A DNA stretch of 64,000 nucleotides from JAOEGB01 sp041262585 (GTDB taxonomy: Bacteria > Actinomycetota > Actinomycetes > Streptosporangiales > Streptosporangiaceae), in the NCBI RefSeq assembly GCF_041262585.1, contig NZ_JBGCBZ010000020.1, positions 1 to 64,000 on the forward strand. Direction: 5' to 3'. Positions 7,790 to 16,070 of the stretch are shown here, in pieces. Each line of letters starts with the position of its first letter. The stretch's first letter is position 1. The position numbers and the translations under genes were made by a program. The notes under the pieces are model-generated. The model had not been told where the DNA came from and made no database searches. It worked only from the letters and a program-made list of their open reading frames with translations.

Positions 7790-8575
7790 GGCGGAACGCT
7801 CGGCCCACCACTGGAGGAGAGCGGCGTCGCCCTCGATGGCGTAGTCCCCGGGGCGGTCCTGGGGGCGGTCCTGGGGGCGACGCCTCCCCCAGGCCATCAG
7901 GAGCACGTCGCGGGCGGTAGCCGTACGGACCGTGGCCTGGGCGGGGGCGCTGGACCGCTCGTAGGAGAACCCGTCAGGGGTCAGGTGGATGAGCCAGCCC
8001 GCGCCCGTGCCGGGCTGCCAGGAGATCGTCTCGCCGTCGCCCCTGAGCCCGGCCAGGAGCGGCCGCCAGCTCGCGTAAGGGAGAACGTCGAGCAACTCGC
8101 TGACGCCGTCGGCTGCCACGTCCTCGTCGATCGAGGGCTCGGCGCCGACGGCGAGCTCCACGTCGGCCCGGTGGATGACGGTCTCGTGGAGCTGGCGCCG
8201 TGACCAGAAGCGCGCGTGCCGGTCACCCGCCCACGACCACATCTCCGCGCCGGGGTCCTGTCCCTTCAGTGCCTCCACCAGGAGTGCGGCTCCCGCCTCG
8301 AGCCAGGCCGGGTAGTCCTCGAAGCGGCTGGGAAGGCCGTGGTCCATGGCCTGCCTGTCGTAGCGGCGCGGGGCGAGGTCGCGGACCATGGCGGCCGCCC
8401 ACCGGTGAACCGCCCCGGTGTGGGCCACCAGCTCCGCGAGGTCCCACCCGGGGCAGGTGGGCACGGGCGTCGCCGGATCACGGCCTCGCACGGCTTCCGC
8501 CATCCGGGTGATCTCCCGGCCGGCCGCGTCGGCGTACTCGATGTGGGTCCATTCCTTGGTCATCATGTCGCTCAT
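7784..8575 (-). CDS. maleylpyruvate isomerase family mycothiol-dependent enzyme (DinB-like fold)
   Basis: 263 residues. The N-terminal half has the family pattern TCPGWDLAELVAHTGAVHRW, and about 90 residues later HETVIHRADVELAVG. Together these give the His/Glu/His metal site of mycothiol-dependent DinB-fold enzymes. Reaction and substrate are unknown; members act in mycothiol conjugation or isomerisation. A small Q-D-R-P duplication near the C-terminus comes from a short tandem repeat. It lies 16 bp downstream of the frameshifted kinase on the same strand and may share its transcript. The start could also be one of the ATGs a few codons in. Confidence 0.85.
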   Translation of the reverse strand: MSDMMTKEWTHIEYADAAGREITRMAEAVRGRDPATPVPTCPGWDLAELVAHTGAVHRWAAAMVRDLAPRRYDRQAMDHGLPSRFEDYPAWLEAGAALLVEALKGQDPGAEMWSWAGDRHARFWSRRQLHETVIHRADVELAVGAEPSIDEDVAADGVSELLDVLPYASWRPLLAGLRGDGETISWQPGTGAGWLIHLTPDGFSYERSSAPAQATVRTATARDVLLMAWGRRRPQDRPQDRPGDYAIEGDAALLQWWAERSAI

Positions 8576-8591
8576 CGTGGCCTATCGTCGC

Positions 8592-10764
8592 TCATCGCGT
8601 CGTCCGCGTGTAGCGGAGGGCGACCTCCTTGTAGGCGGCGGTGGACGCGGTGGCGAGGCGCCTGACGACCGTACCGTCGAGACCGGCGACCACGATCTCG
8701 CAGCCGTCGCCCGCGCGGCGCCACCCCGCGATGTGGTCCTCGTCGTACCAGCCGATCAGCCGTTCGGACGAGAACGGCACGCGGGCACGCTCGGCGCCGC
8801 CGGCCGTCCAGGCGCAGACCTGCGCGGTCGTCTTGGGGCACCTGGTCAGCAGGAGTCCTCCCGAGGGGGACACGATGTCGCCGGCGATCTCGATCGGCGT
8901 GCCGACGTTCGTCAGCGTGGTGAGCGCGGCGCCGTCCAGGCCGTAGAAGCGGATGCCCTCCCCCGCGTCCGTGGCCGCCCACGTCGCCACGGCCCGCCCG
9001 TCTCCGCGCCAGAAGTACGACCACTCCCCCACGTCCGGATCTGTGACCTTGGCGAACGTCGCCCTCCACGCCGCCACGTCCACGATCACGAACCCGGCTC
9101 CATCGGCCTTGTCCCCCGCCACGGGGCTGAGCACCGTCAGCAGGATCTTCGAGTGGTCCGGCGACCACGCGGGAGACGAGACGTACAACGGCGCCTTCAC
9201 GGTCTCGATCGTGCGGGACCTCCCCGTCGCGCGGTCGACGACGGACACGGCGGCGAGGCCTGACGAGGCGTATCCGGGTGTCGATCCCCACCGCCCTGGC
9301 ACCGCCGTCCTCGACCTGGACCTCGAAGTATCCCGGGACCTTCGTGAAGCCGTTCCCGCCCCCCGTCTCCCCAGCCCGCGAGTCCCCCGCGCGCACGTCC
9401 CCGCCGCCTATGCCCTCGGCTCGCCAGTCCCCGGTCCGCCTGTCCGCGCTCCGTACGTCCCGATCCCTCAGATAGACGTCATTTCCGGCGACGTAGGACG
9501 TGACCTTGATGGGATCGTCCGCCTTCTCCTCCAGCATGATCGACGTGCCCGGCAGCGCGCCGCCGTCTGAGGGGGCAGTCGGCGCATCCCGAGTGTTGGC
9601 GAGCAGGAACCCGCCTCCCGCGAGGACCAGCACGACCGCCAGCACGACCATCGGCACCGGCAAGACGCGCGGCCGCCGCCTCGTCCCCCCGCTCCCCAGC
9701 CCGTGGCCGGCCCCGTCATCCGCCCTCTCGGGGCCGGCCCGCCTGCCCGGCCGTGTCGGCACGGCATCCGCGGCGCCATGTAGGGCGGCATGTAGGTCGG
9801 CATGTACGGCGGTGCCCGGCGAGGCGGCCGCCGTACCCTCCTGGAGGAGTCCCTCGTCCTGGGGAAGTGAGCGGCCCGTGAGATGGGCCTGGTCCTGAAG
9901 CGCGGCGCCGGACGGCACGCCCGTGACGGACCGCACGACGTCACCGGGCGGCGCGGCGGCGGGGGCATGACCGAGGAGGCGGAGGAGGATGTCGCCGGCC
10001 GTGGGGCGGGCGGACGGGTCCTTGGCGAGGCACTGGGCGGCCAGGCCGCGAAGCGGCTCCTCGATCGAGCCGAGGTCGGGCTCGGCGTTCATGATGCGGT
10101 TGAAGACGGCCGGGAGGCTGTCGCTGCCGAAGGGCGGCTCGCCGGTGGCGGCGTAGACCATCGTGCAGGCCCAGGCGAACATGTCGGCGGCGGTTCCGGC
10201 CTGTTCGCCCGAAAGCTGCTCGGGCGTCATGTACGCGGGCGTGCCGACCACCACCGAGGTCAACGTCGAGGCGCGGTCAAGGGCGCGGGCGATGCCGAAG
10301 TCGATGACCCGAGGCCCGTCCTGGCCGAGCAGCACGTTGGACGGCTTGAAGTCCCGGTGCACGACGCCCGACTGGTGGATCGCGACCAGGGCGGTCACAG
10401 TGCCGACGGCCAGGCGGTGCAGGGCCGGACCGTGCCGTGGCCCCTCGCGCTCGACGACGGCGGCCAGGGTGGGGCCGTCGATGTACTCGCTGACGATGAA
10501 GGGGCGATGGGCGTCGACGCCGGTCTCGATGACCTGTGCCGTGCAGAACGCCGCCACCCGCTGGGCGACGGAGACCTCCCGGACGAAGCGATCCTGTGCC
10601 TCGCCGTTCCCCGCGAGGTCGGAGCGGAGCACCTTGACCGCCACCGGTGATCCGGACGGCGCGGCGCCGAGGTAGACGGTGCCCTGGCCGCCCTCGCCGA
10701 GACGCGCGGTGAGCCGGTAGCGGCCCACTCGCGTGGGATCCGCCGGCCGCAACGGCTCCCGCAT
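8592..10764 (-). pseudogene. Ser/Thr protein kinase with extracytoplasmic beta-propeller, frameshifted
   Basis: The kinase domain starts at ATG 10764 (GGAGGGGGG just upstream). GEGGQGTVYLG (P-loop), VAVKVL, HRDFKPSNVLL and VIDFGIARA are all intact, so the N-terminal 270 residues form a PknB-like kinase. A Pro/Ala/Gly linker and one transmembrane helix (VPMVVLAVVLVLAGGGFLL) follow. The reading frame then degenerates near 9274-9290. A different frame from there to 8592 continues with a WD40/PD40-like propeller (SSPAWSPDHSKIL, SPSGGLLL repeats). One base too many near the CCC/GGGG runs would explain this. It may be a true inactivated receptor kinase or a sequencing indel. The neighbouring repeat array ends 12 bp before the start codon. 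Confidence 0.75.
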
Positions 10765-10773
10765 CCCCCCTCC

Positions 10774-11020
10774 GGTGATCATGCACACGTTCCCACGTGC
10801 GGTGGTTGAGCCGGGGCAAGGTGTTGCGTGATCACGCACAGGCTCCCGTCCGTAACGGTTGAGCTGGGCGAAGGCGCTTCGTGATCATGCAGGCTCCGCG
10901 ACCGCATGATCACGGGAGACGTTTGCCCAGCCGGCCCACCACGAGAGGGCACATGTGCATGATCACGATCGGTGGTGTCGGAGGTCTGCCGCGTGCCGGG
11001 GAACCTGTGCATGATCACCA
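10774..11020. repeat. 53-bp repeat array A (6 copies, two divergent arms)
   Basis: Six copies of a unit with core TGATCA begin at 10776, 10829, 10882, 10907, 10960 and 11012 (spacings 53, 53, 25, 53, 52). The first three read on the minus strand and the last three on the plus strand, giving a back-to-back inverted arrangement centred near 10897. The best-conserved block reads GGGAACCTGTGCATGATCA in copy 11012. The array fills the gap between pspAB and the kinase and runs up to the kinase ribosome-binding site. No gene is visible in this stretch. Confidence 0.93.
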
Positions 11021-11042
11021 CCAATGGTGGGGGGGGTGAAGG

Positions 11043-11591
11043 TCAGAGGCCGGGGGCGCCCCAGACGGGGAACCAGCGCGAGAGGTCGGGCTCGATCTTG
11101 AGCTCGTCCGTCAGGACGCCGCGCACCTGTAGCTCCAGGGCGTTGTCCCGGCGGGTGCCTCCGGACGGGGCGAACGGGTAGAAGGTGCCCTGCTTGTAGA
11201 GGTAGACGATCGCCAGCTTGCGGCCCGACGGGTCGGCGAAGGTCACGAGCGAGCAGAGCAGGGACGGCCCGAAGCCCGCTGACTCCAGCGAGGAGTTGGC
11301 CGCGTGGAGGTCCGTCACGAGCCCAGACACGTCCGGATTGCGCACCAGCAGCCAGGTGTAACCGTAGGAGTCCTGGGAGACCTCCGCCTTCCCCAGCAGG
11401 GCCTCGATGTCCTTCTCCAACTGGGCGAACGCGCCGCCCTCCGCGGCCCGGAAGGAGACCGAACCCGCGCCCTCCGGGGTGAAGCCCGTCGCCGCCTGCA
11501 GCGTCACCGCCGCCGACGGCAGGGCGAACAGCGCGTCGAGATCCGGCTTCGCCGCCTTCGTACGACCCAGAAGCGCGTCGAACCAGCCCAT
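11043..11591 (-). CDS. pspAB: PspA-associated protein PspAB
   Basis: 182 residues, soluble, starting MGWFDALLGRTKAAKPD behind GAGGGG. It matches the uncharacterised family found with PspA, PspAA and HtpX in actinobacteria and named PspAB in comparative work on the phage-shock system; no catalytic motif is evident. It is the last gene of pspA-pspAA-htpX-pspAB on the minus strand, so it probably acts in membrane-stress sensing or maintenance. Segments such as TGFTPEGAGSVSFR and FYPFAPSGGTRRDN are conserved in the family as I recall it. The function is inferred from context only. Confidence 0.82.
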   Translation of the reverse strand: MGWFDALLGRTKAAKPDLDALFALPSAAVTLQAATGFTPEGAGSVSFRAAEGGAFAQLEKDIEALLGKAEVSQDSYGYTWLLVRNPDVSGLVTDLHAANSSLESAGFGPSLLCSLVTFADPSGRKLAIVYLYKQGTFYPFAPSGGTRRDNALELQVRGVLTDELKIEPDLSRWFPVWGAPGL

Positions 11592-11650
11592 CAGCGTCCC
11601 CTCAGCTTCTTTCAGCGTCCCTTTTTGCGGCTTCAGCGGCTCTTCAGCGG
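11592..11650. repeat. degenerate GCTGA repeats between htpX and pspAB
   Basis: Read on the minus strand, the htpX stop lies in CGCTGAAG, and related units (CGCTGAAG, CGCTGAAAG, AGCTGAGG, CGCTGATG) recur up to the pspAB start. The stop-containing motif is therefore repeated four to five times across the junction. Confidence 0.6.
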
Positions 11651-12543
11651 CCCAGCATGGCCGAGATCCTGGCGAGCTGCTCCAGGCGGCGCTCCAGCGG
11701 CGGATGGGTGGAGAACAGCGCCGCGACGCTCTCGCCCGACAGCGCCGGGACGAAGTAGAAGGCGTTGAACGGCTGCGCCTCACGCAGGTCCCTCGTCGGG
11801 ATGCGGGCGATCTCCCCGCTCACCTTCGTCAGGGCGCTCGCGAGAGCCGACGGCCGCTGGGTCAGCAGCGCACCGGCCCGGTCGGCGGCCAGCTCGCGGT
11901 AACGCGACAGCGCCCGCGTGAGCAGGAAGCTGATCGCGTAGACGATGGCCGAGACCGCGAGGATGATCAGGCCGACGGGTGGGCCGTTGTTGTTGTCCCT
12001 GCGGCCTCCCCCGGCGAGGCCGGAGTAGAGCGCGAGCCGGGTCATCAGCCCGGCGACGATGCCCAGGAACGAGGCGATCGTCATCACTGCCACGTCCCGG
12101 TGCGCGACGTGCGACATCTCGTGAGCGATGACGCCTTCGAGCTCGGGCCCGTCGAGCCTGCGCAGCAGGCCCGTGGTCACGCAGACGACCGAGTGCTTCT
12201 GGTCTCGCCCGGTGGCGAACGCGTTGGGGACGTCGGAGTCGGCGATCGCCACGCGGGGCTTGGGCATGTTCGCCATCGCGGCGAGCCTGTCGATGATGCC
12301 GTGCAGCTCGGGAGCCTCCTGCGGGGAGACCTCCCGCCCGTGCATCGCGAACAGCGCGATCCGGTCGGACAGGAAGTACTGCACCAGCAGGAGGCCCGCG
12401 GCGATCACCAGCACCGTCACCGCCCGCACACCGGCGGCGAGCAGCGCGGCCACGAACGCGACGTACAGCAGGCCGAGCAGGAACATCGTCACGGTCATCC
12501 GGACCGTGAGGCCGCGATCGGGGGCGAACCTTGTGCGGACCAT
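11644..12543 (-). CDS. htpX: zinc metalloprotease HtpX
   Basis: 299 residues. This M48-family membrane protease degrades damaged membrane proteins. Two N-terminal hydrophobic helices (about 16-36 and 40-58) precede the active site HEMSH (HExxH), with the third zinc ligand in YRELAADRAGA. Two more hydrophobic segments lie between them. ATG 12543 overlaps the PspAA stop by one base, so it is coupled to the PSP operon, consistent with a membrane quality-control role. Confidence 0.95.
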   Translation of the reverse strand: MVRTRFAPDRGLTVRMTVTMFLLGLLYVAFVAALLAAGVRAVTVLVIAAGLLLVQYFLSDRIALFAMHGREVSPQEAPELHGIIDRLAAMANMPKPRVAIADSDVPNAFATGRDQKHSVVCVTTGLLRRLDGPELEGVIAHEMSHVAHRDVAVMTIASFLGIVAGLMTRLALYSGLAGGGRRDNNNGPPVGLIILAVSAIVYAISFLLTRALSRYRELAADRAGALLTQRPSALASALTKVSGEIARIPTRDLREAQPFNAFYFVPALSGESVAALFSTHPPLERRLEQLARISAMLGR

Positions 12544-12821
12544 CAGCCAGGGATGAGCCCGGTGTCCCCGAGCATCTCCCGCACTTCCTCGATCGAAGCG
12601 TCGGCGGGCGGCAGGATCAGCTCGGACGGCTCCAGCGATTCGTCCGGAAGGGCGCTGCCCACCTGGCGGACCTTGTCCAGCAGGGCGTGCAGCTTGGTCC
12701 GGAAGGCGGCCTCGTCGTCGGACTCGATGGCGGCCTCGAGCTCGCTGTCGAGCGCGTTGAGGACCTCGATGTCGGCGGCGCCGATCTCGACCTGTCCCTC
12801 ACCCATGATTCTGACGATCAC
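12543..12821 (-). CDS. pspAA: PspA-associated protein PspAA
   Basis: 92 residues starting at GTG 12821, overlapping the pspA stop as GTGA. It begins with a short IVRIMGEGQVEI strand pattern followed by acidic helices, the PspAA-family layout. PspAA proteins accompany PspA in actinobacterial and archaeal envelope-stress operons; no enzymatic residues are recognised. The position between pspA and htpX supports the call. Confidence 0.87.
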   Translation of the reverse strand: MIVRIMGEGQVEIGAADIEVLNALDSELEAAIESDDEAAFRTKLHALLDKVRQVGSALPDESLEPSELILPPADASIEEVREMLGDTGLIPG

Positions 12822-13618
12822 AGGCCCTCCCCCGGCTGACGGTACTGCTGGGTGGGCTGCGACGACGGCTGGGCGGCCTGGCCCGGCTGCCCGGCCTCGA
12901 TCGCGCTCTTCGGCGCGGGGCCCTGTCCCAGCTCGGCCTTCATCCTGGCGAGCTCCAGCTCCACGTCGGTGCCGCCGCCCATGCGGTCGAGCTCCGCCTG
13001 GATGTCGTCGCGCTGGCCGGTGAAGTCGTCGAGGGCGCCACTGGCGAGCAGCTCGTCGATCGCTCCGGCGCGTGCCTGCATCTGAGCGGTCTTGTCCTCG
13101 GCGCGCTGGATCGCGAGGCCGACGTCGCCCATCTCCTCGGAGATGCCGGAGAACGCCTCGTTGATCCGGGTCTGCGCCTCGGCGGCCGTGTAGGTCGCCT
13201 TGATGGTCTCCTTCTTCGTGCGGAAGGAGTCGACCTTGGTCTGGAGCCGCTGGCTGGCGAGGGTGAGCTTCTCCTCCTCGCCTTGAAGATTGCTGTACTG
13301 GATCCGAAGGTCGGCGATCTGCGTGTTCAGGCCGTTACGCCGGGTCAGCGCCTCACGTGCCAGGTCCTCGCGGCCGGCGGAGAGCGCCTGCCTGCCCTGG
13401 TTCTCGAGCTTCGCGGCCTGACTCTCAAGCTGGTTGATCTGCAGCTCCACCCGCTTGCGGCTGGTGGCCACGTCGGCCACGCCCCGGCGGACCTTCTGCA
13501 GCAGCTCCAACTGCCGCTGGTACGAATAGTCCAGGGTCTCCCGCGGATCCTCCATCTTGTCCAAGGCCTTGTTGGCCTTCGACTTGAAGATCATCGAAAG
13601 TCTCTTCATCACGCTCAT
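12818..13618 (-). CDS. pspA: PspA/IM30-family phage shock protein
   Basis: 266 residues, almost entirely helical coiled coil from about 20 to 215 (for example YQRQLELLQKVRRGVADV), then a Gln/Pro-rich tail. PspA/Vipp1 proteins are ESCRT-III relatives that bind stressed inner membrane and preserve the proton gradient. The N-terminal MSVMKRLSMIFKSKANKALD is the amphipathic membrane-binding helix. It is the first gene of pspA-pspAA-htpX-pspAB, divergent from the DUF3043 gene. The promoter should lie in 13619-13763; no regulator site was recognised. Confidence 0.96.
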   Translation of the reverse strand: MSVMKRLSMIFKSKANKALDKMEDPRETLDYSYQRQLELLQKVRRGVADVATSRKRVELQINQLESQAAKLENQGRQALSAGREDLAREALTRRNGLNTQIADLRIQYSNLQGEEEKLTLASQRLQTKVDSFRTKKETIKATYTAAEAQTRINEAFSGISEEMGDVGLAIQRAEDKTAQMQARAGAIDELLASGALDDFTGQRDDIQAELDRMGGGTDVELELARMKAELGQGPAPKSAIEAGQPGQAAQPSSQPTQQYRQPGEGL

Positions 13619-13763
13619 GCGCGTCGGCCGTCCCCTTCTTAAAGGTTGTGCGTGGGTAACCCCAGCCGTTCCAGCCCCTTTTCGGCGGCGTCGCCGCCTG
13701 GGTTCACCCTACGCATAACGCGCGAGGGCGTCACTAAGTTGCACGCCCGGTAGGCTGGGCGAC

Positions 13764-14381
13764 GTGTTCCGACGTCGTTCCCAGACCCCTACGGCCGACT
13801 CCCCCGTCCCTGTAGACGATCCTAAGCCCCAGGGGACTCCGGGCAAGGGCCGTCCCACCCCCAAGCGGAGTGAGGCGCAGGGCCGCCGCCGCTCCCCCGT
13901 GACGGCTCCCACCAACCGCAAGGAGGCCTACCGCCTCCAGCGCGAGCGCGACCGAGCGACCCGGGTCCGCCAGCGTGAGGGCATGCTGCGCGGCGACGAG
14001 CGGTACCTTCAGCCTCGTGACCGCGGCCCGGCGCGCAAGTTCGCCCGCGACTGGGTCGACTCCCGCCGCCTCCCGGGGCAGTACTTCCTGCCGGCCGTCT
14101 TCGTCATCATGCTGGTGTCGATGGTGCCGTTCCCGGTTCCCGTCCGGTCGGTGGTGCTGCTCGTCTACACCCTGTCGCTGCCGGTCGTGATGCTGCTCGT
14201 CCTGATCAGCTCGTTCTACGTGGCAGGGCGGGTCAAGAGGGAGGTCGCCGAGAGGTTCCCCGGCGAGAACCTCAAGGGCATCGGGTTCTACGCGGCCATG
14301 CGGTCCTCCCAGATCCGCCGCCTGCGCTTCCCGAAGCCGACCGTGCTTCCCGGCGGCAAGCCGGTTCCCTCCAAGAGCTGA
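13764..14381 (+). CDS. DUF3043 family membrane protein
   Basis: 205 residues from GTG. A basic, disordered N-terminal half (about 1-85, rich in Arg, Lys and Pro) is followed by two hydrophobic helices (FLPAVFVIMLVSMVPF and VVLLVYTLSLPVVMLLVL) and a basic tail. It matches the actinobacterial DUF3043 family of unknown function. It is divergent from pspA and convergent with the SUKH-domain gene, with a hairpin between them. Confidence 0.85.
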   Translation: MFRRRSQTPTADSPVPVDDPKPQGTPGKGRPTPKRSEAQGRRRSPVTAPTNRKEAYRLQRERDRATRVRQREGMLRGDERYLQPRDRGPARKFARDWVDSRRLPGQYFLPAVFVIMLVSMVPFPVPVRSVVLLVYTLSLPVVMLLVLISSFYVAGRVKREVAERFPGENLKGIGFYAAMRSSQIRRLRFPKPTVLPGGKPVPSKS

Positions 14382-14408
14382 CCGGCCCGCTCCCCAGGTC
14401 GTACGGCG

Positions 14409-14430
14409 CCCCGCCCGGCAACGGGCGGGG
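14409..14430. terminator. bidirectional hairpin between DUF3043 and SUKH genes
   Basis: Perfect 9-bp stem CCCCGCCCG / CGGGCGGGG with GCAA loop, followed on the plus strand by TTT. It lies between convergent stop codons. Confidence 0.75.
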
Positions 14431-14435
14431 TTTCG

Positions 14436-15908
14436 TCACTCCTCGGGGAGGTTCCAGCTCAGGCTGCCGTCGGTCACTGTGGGGGTGGACCCGTACAGGA
14501 CGGGAGCGCCCGTGACGAGGGCATCGGCGATGGTCTTGAGCATGCGGTAATACGACGGCCACTGGGCCTGGGTGGGCCGCCCGTCTTCGGGGAAGTATTC
14601 GCCGATCTCGCCGGTCCGAGAGTCGGCGAACAGGAAACCACCGTCACCCGAGACCGCGAAGGGCACCCAGCCGCCGCCCAACTGGCAGGACGTATCCCAG
14701 GAATCGGCGATGTCCGCCACTCCCACCATTGTGTAGAACGGCGGAAGCTCCAGGCCGGAGCCGCTCGGCCCGCCGTCGTGGCGCAGCAGGGACGCCCGCA
14801 GCGAGTCGGGGACGCGCATCCCCGTCTTCGCCTCCACCTTGGCGATCATCCGGGCGCTCGCGGGGCGGGTGAGCCGCCTGTACGTCACCGGCGCGTGGGC
14901 CTTCAGCCACTTCTCGATGCGCCGCCACTGCCTGTTGACCGCCGCGGTGACATGGGGATCGATCGGCCGGACCACCGGCTTCTTCCCCGCCCCCCGCGGT
15001 TCGCATCCCGGATCGGGCCGAGCCATCTCGACGGAGGGTGAAGGCGACGCGGCCGCGCCGGTCAGGCCGGCCTCATCCGGGTCACCGGATTCCGCCGGAT
15101 CAGGCATGCCGGCGTGCGAGAAGGGGATCGGCTCCGGCCCCGAGAGCGACCACCCGCCCGAGTCGCCGTCCTCGCCAATGTCGTCGCCCATGTCGTCGCC
15201 CATGTCGTCGTCCATGTCGTCGCAGAGCCCGGCCGCCGGGTCGCCGCAGTTTCCGGCGTACGCGCTCCGCCCCGGGAGGTCGTATCCGTAATAGGCGTCT
15301 TCCGAGGACTCGGCCTCAGATTCCGGCGAATCCGGATAAGAGGACTCTGGCCCGGTGCCCAGCCCGAGCCAGCTCATGGAGTCGCCGCCGAACGTCGCGG
15401 AGTCCAGTGCCTGGGAGGCGAGGAACAGCACGCCGAGCGCGACGGCGACTTGGGCCCAGCGGATCGTCCGTCTGCGGGTGGTGGCGTCGAGAGCGGCGAA
15501 GCGCTCCGAGAACGGCTCCCGGCCCGCCCTGGCGGCGACCAGCCGGGCGATCAGCGCTCCGCCTTCCGGCCGGTCGTAGCGCTTCAGGTCCTCGGCCGTG
15601 GGCCGCCCCAGCACGGGCTCCGCGTAAGGTTCCGGAGGTTCGGGAGGTGTGGTCCCCGGCTCGGCCTGTCGTGCGGTGTCCTGTTCGGCCTGGTGATCGT
15701 GCCCAGGCTGCTCCGGAAGCCCGCGAGGGCGAACGACAGCCGCCCCCCGGAAACCCGCCGCGGGCCGGGAAGCCGTACGGCGCCGCATGAGGGCGACTCC
15801 CAGGGCGACGCCGGCGGCGCAGGCGAGCGCCGCCGCGAGGGCCAGCCGTACGGGATGAGAAGTGATCAACCGGCGCACGGCGGGCACCTTATCGCGATCC
15901 GGGCCCAC
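14436..15908 (-). CDS. membrane protein with C-terminal SMI1/KNR4 (SUKH) domain
   Basis: 490 residues. One hydrophobic segment near 20-40 and a second near 150-170 flank an acidic/Pro linker. The middle is a striking Asp/Met repeat (units of D-D-M-G from 12-bp direct repeats) in a Cys-, Asp- and Ser-rich region. The C-terminal 150 residues show SUKH features: RRIEKWLKAHAPVTYRRL, LRASLLRHDGG, FLFADSRTGEIGEYF. SUKH domains often occur in toxin-immunity proteins but also elsewhere; no toxin gene is adjacent, so the role is open. The start is uncertain between GTG 15908 and GTG 15887. Confidence 0.72.
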   Translation of the reverse strand: MGPDRDKVPAVRRLITSHPVRLALAAALACAAGVALGVALMRRRTASRPAAGFRGAAVVRPRGLPEQPGHDHQAEQDTARQAEPGTTPPEPPEPYAEPVLGRPTAEDLKRYDRPEGGALIARLVAARAGREPFSERFAALDATTRRRTIRWAQVAVALGVLFLASQALDSATFGGDSMSWLGLGTGPESSYPDSPESEAESSEDAYYGYDLPGRSAYAGNCGDPAAGLCDDMDDDMGDDMGDDIGEDGDSGGWSLSGPEPIPFSHAGMPDPAESGDPDEAGLTGAAASPSPSVEMARPDPGCEPRGAGKKPVVRPIDPHVTAAVNRQWRRIEKWLKAHAPVTYRRLTRPASARMIAKVEAKTGMRVPDSLRASLLRHDGGPSGSGLELPPFYTMVGVADIADSWDTSCQLGGGWVPFAVSGDGGFLFADSRTGEIGEYFPEDGRPTQAQWPSYYRMLKTIADALVTGAPVLYGSTPTVTDGSLSWNLPEE

Positions 15909-16070
15909 AGCCGTGGCGGATGAGCGGAAGCCCCCACCCCAGGGTCAAGTTTCGGCCAACGGCGGCCTCACGTCGGGGTGTCCCGACGATCTTGGGGACT
16001 TCGGCGGCTACCGTCCGGGATCGCCGTCGGATCGCTGGGGCGCGAAACGATCTCGACAAGGGGCTGAACG

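Noticed and set aside
8592..9280. C-terminal half of the continuous 755-codon kinase frame as real protein
   Set aside because: After about 9280 it becomes Arg/Gly/Asp-rich without structure, whereas a neighbouring frame encodes clear propeller blades.
10774..11020. CRISPR array
   Set aside because: The regular 53-bp period suggested it, but the stretches between cores are related to each other rather than unique, arms invert, no cas genes are near, and the repeats are degenerate.
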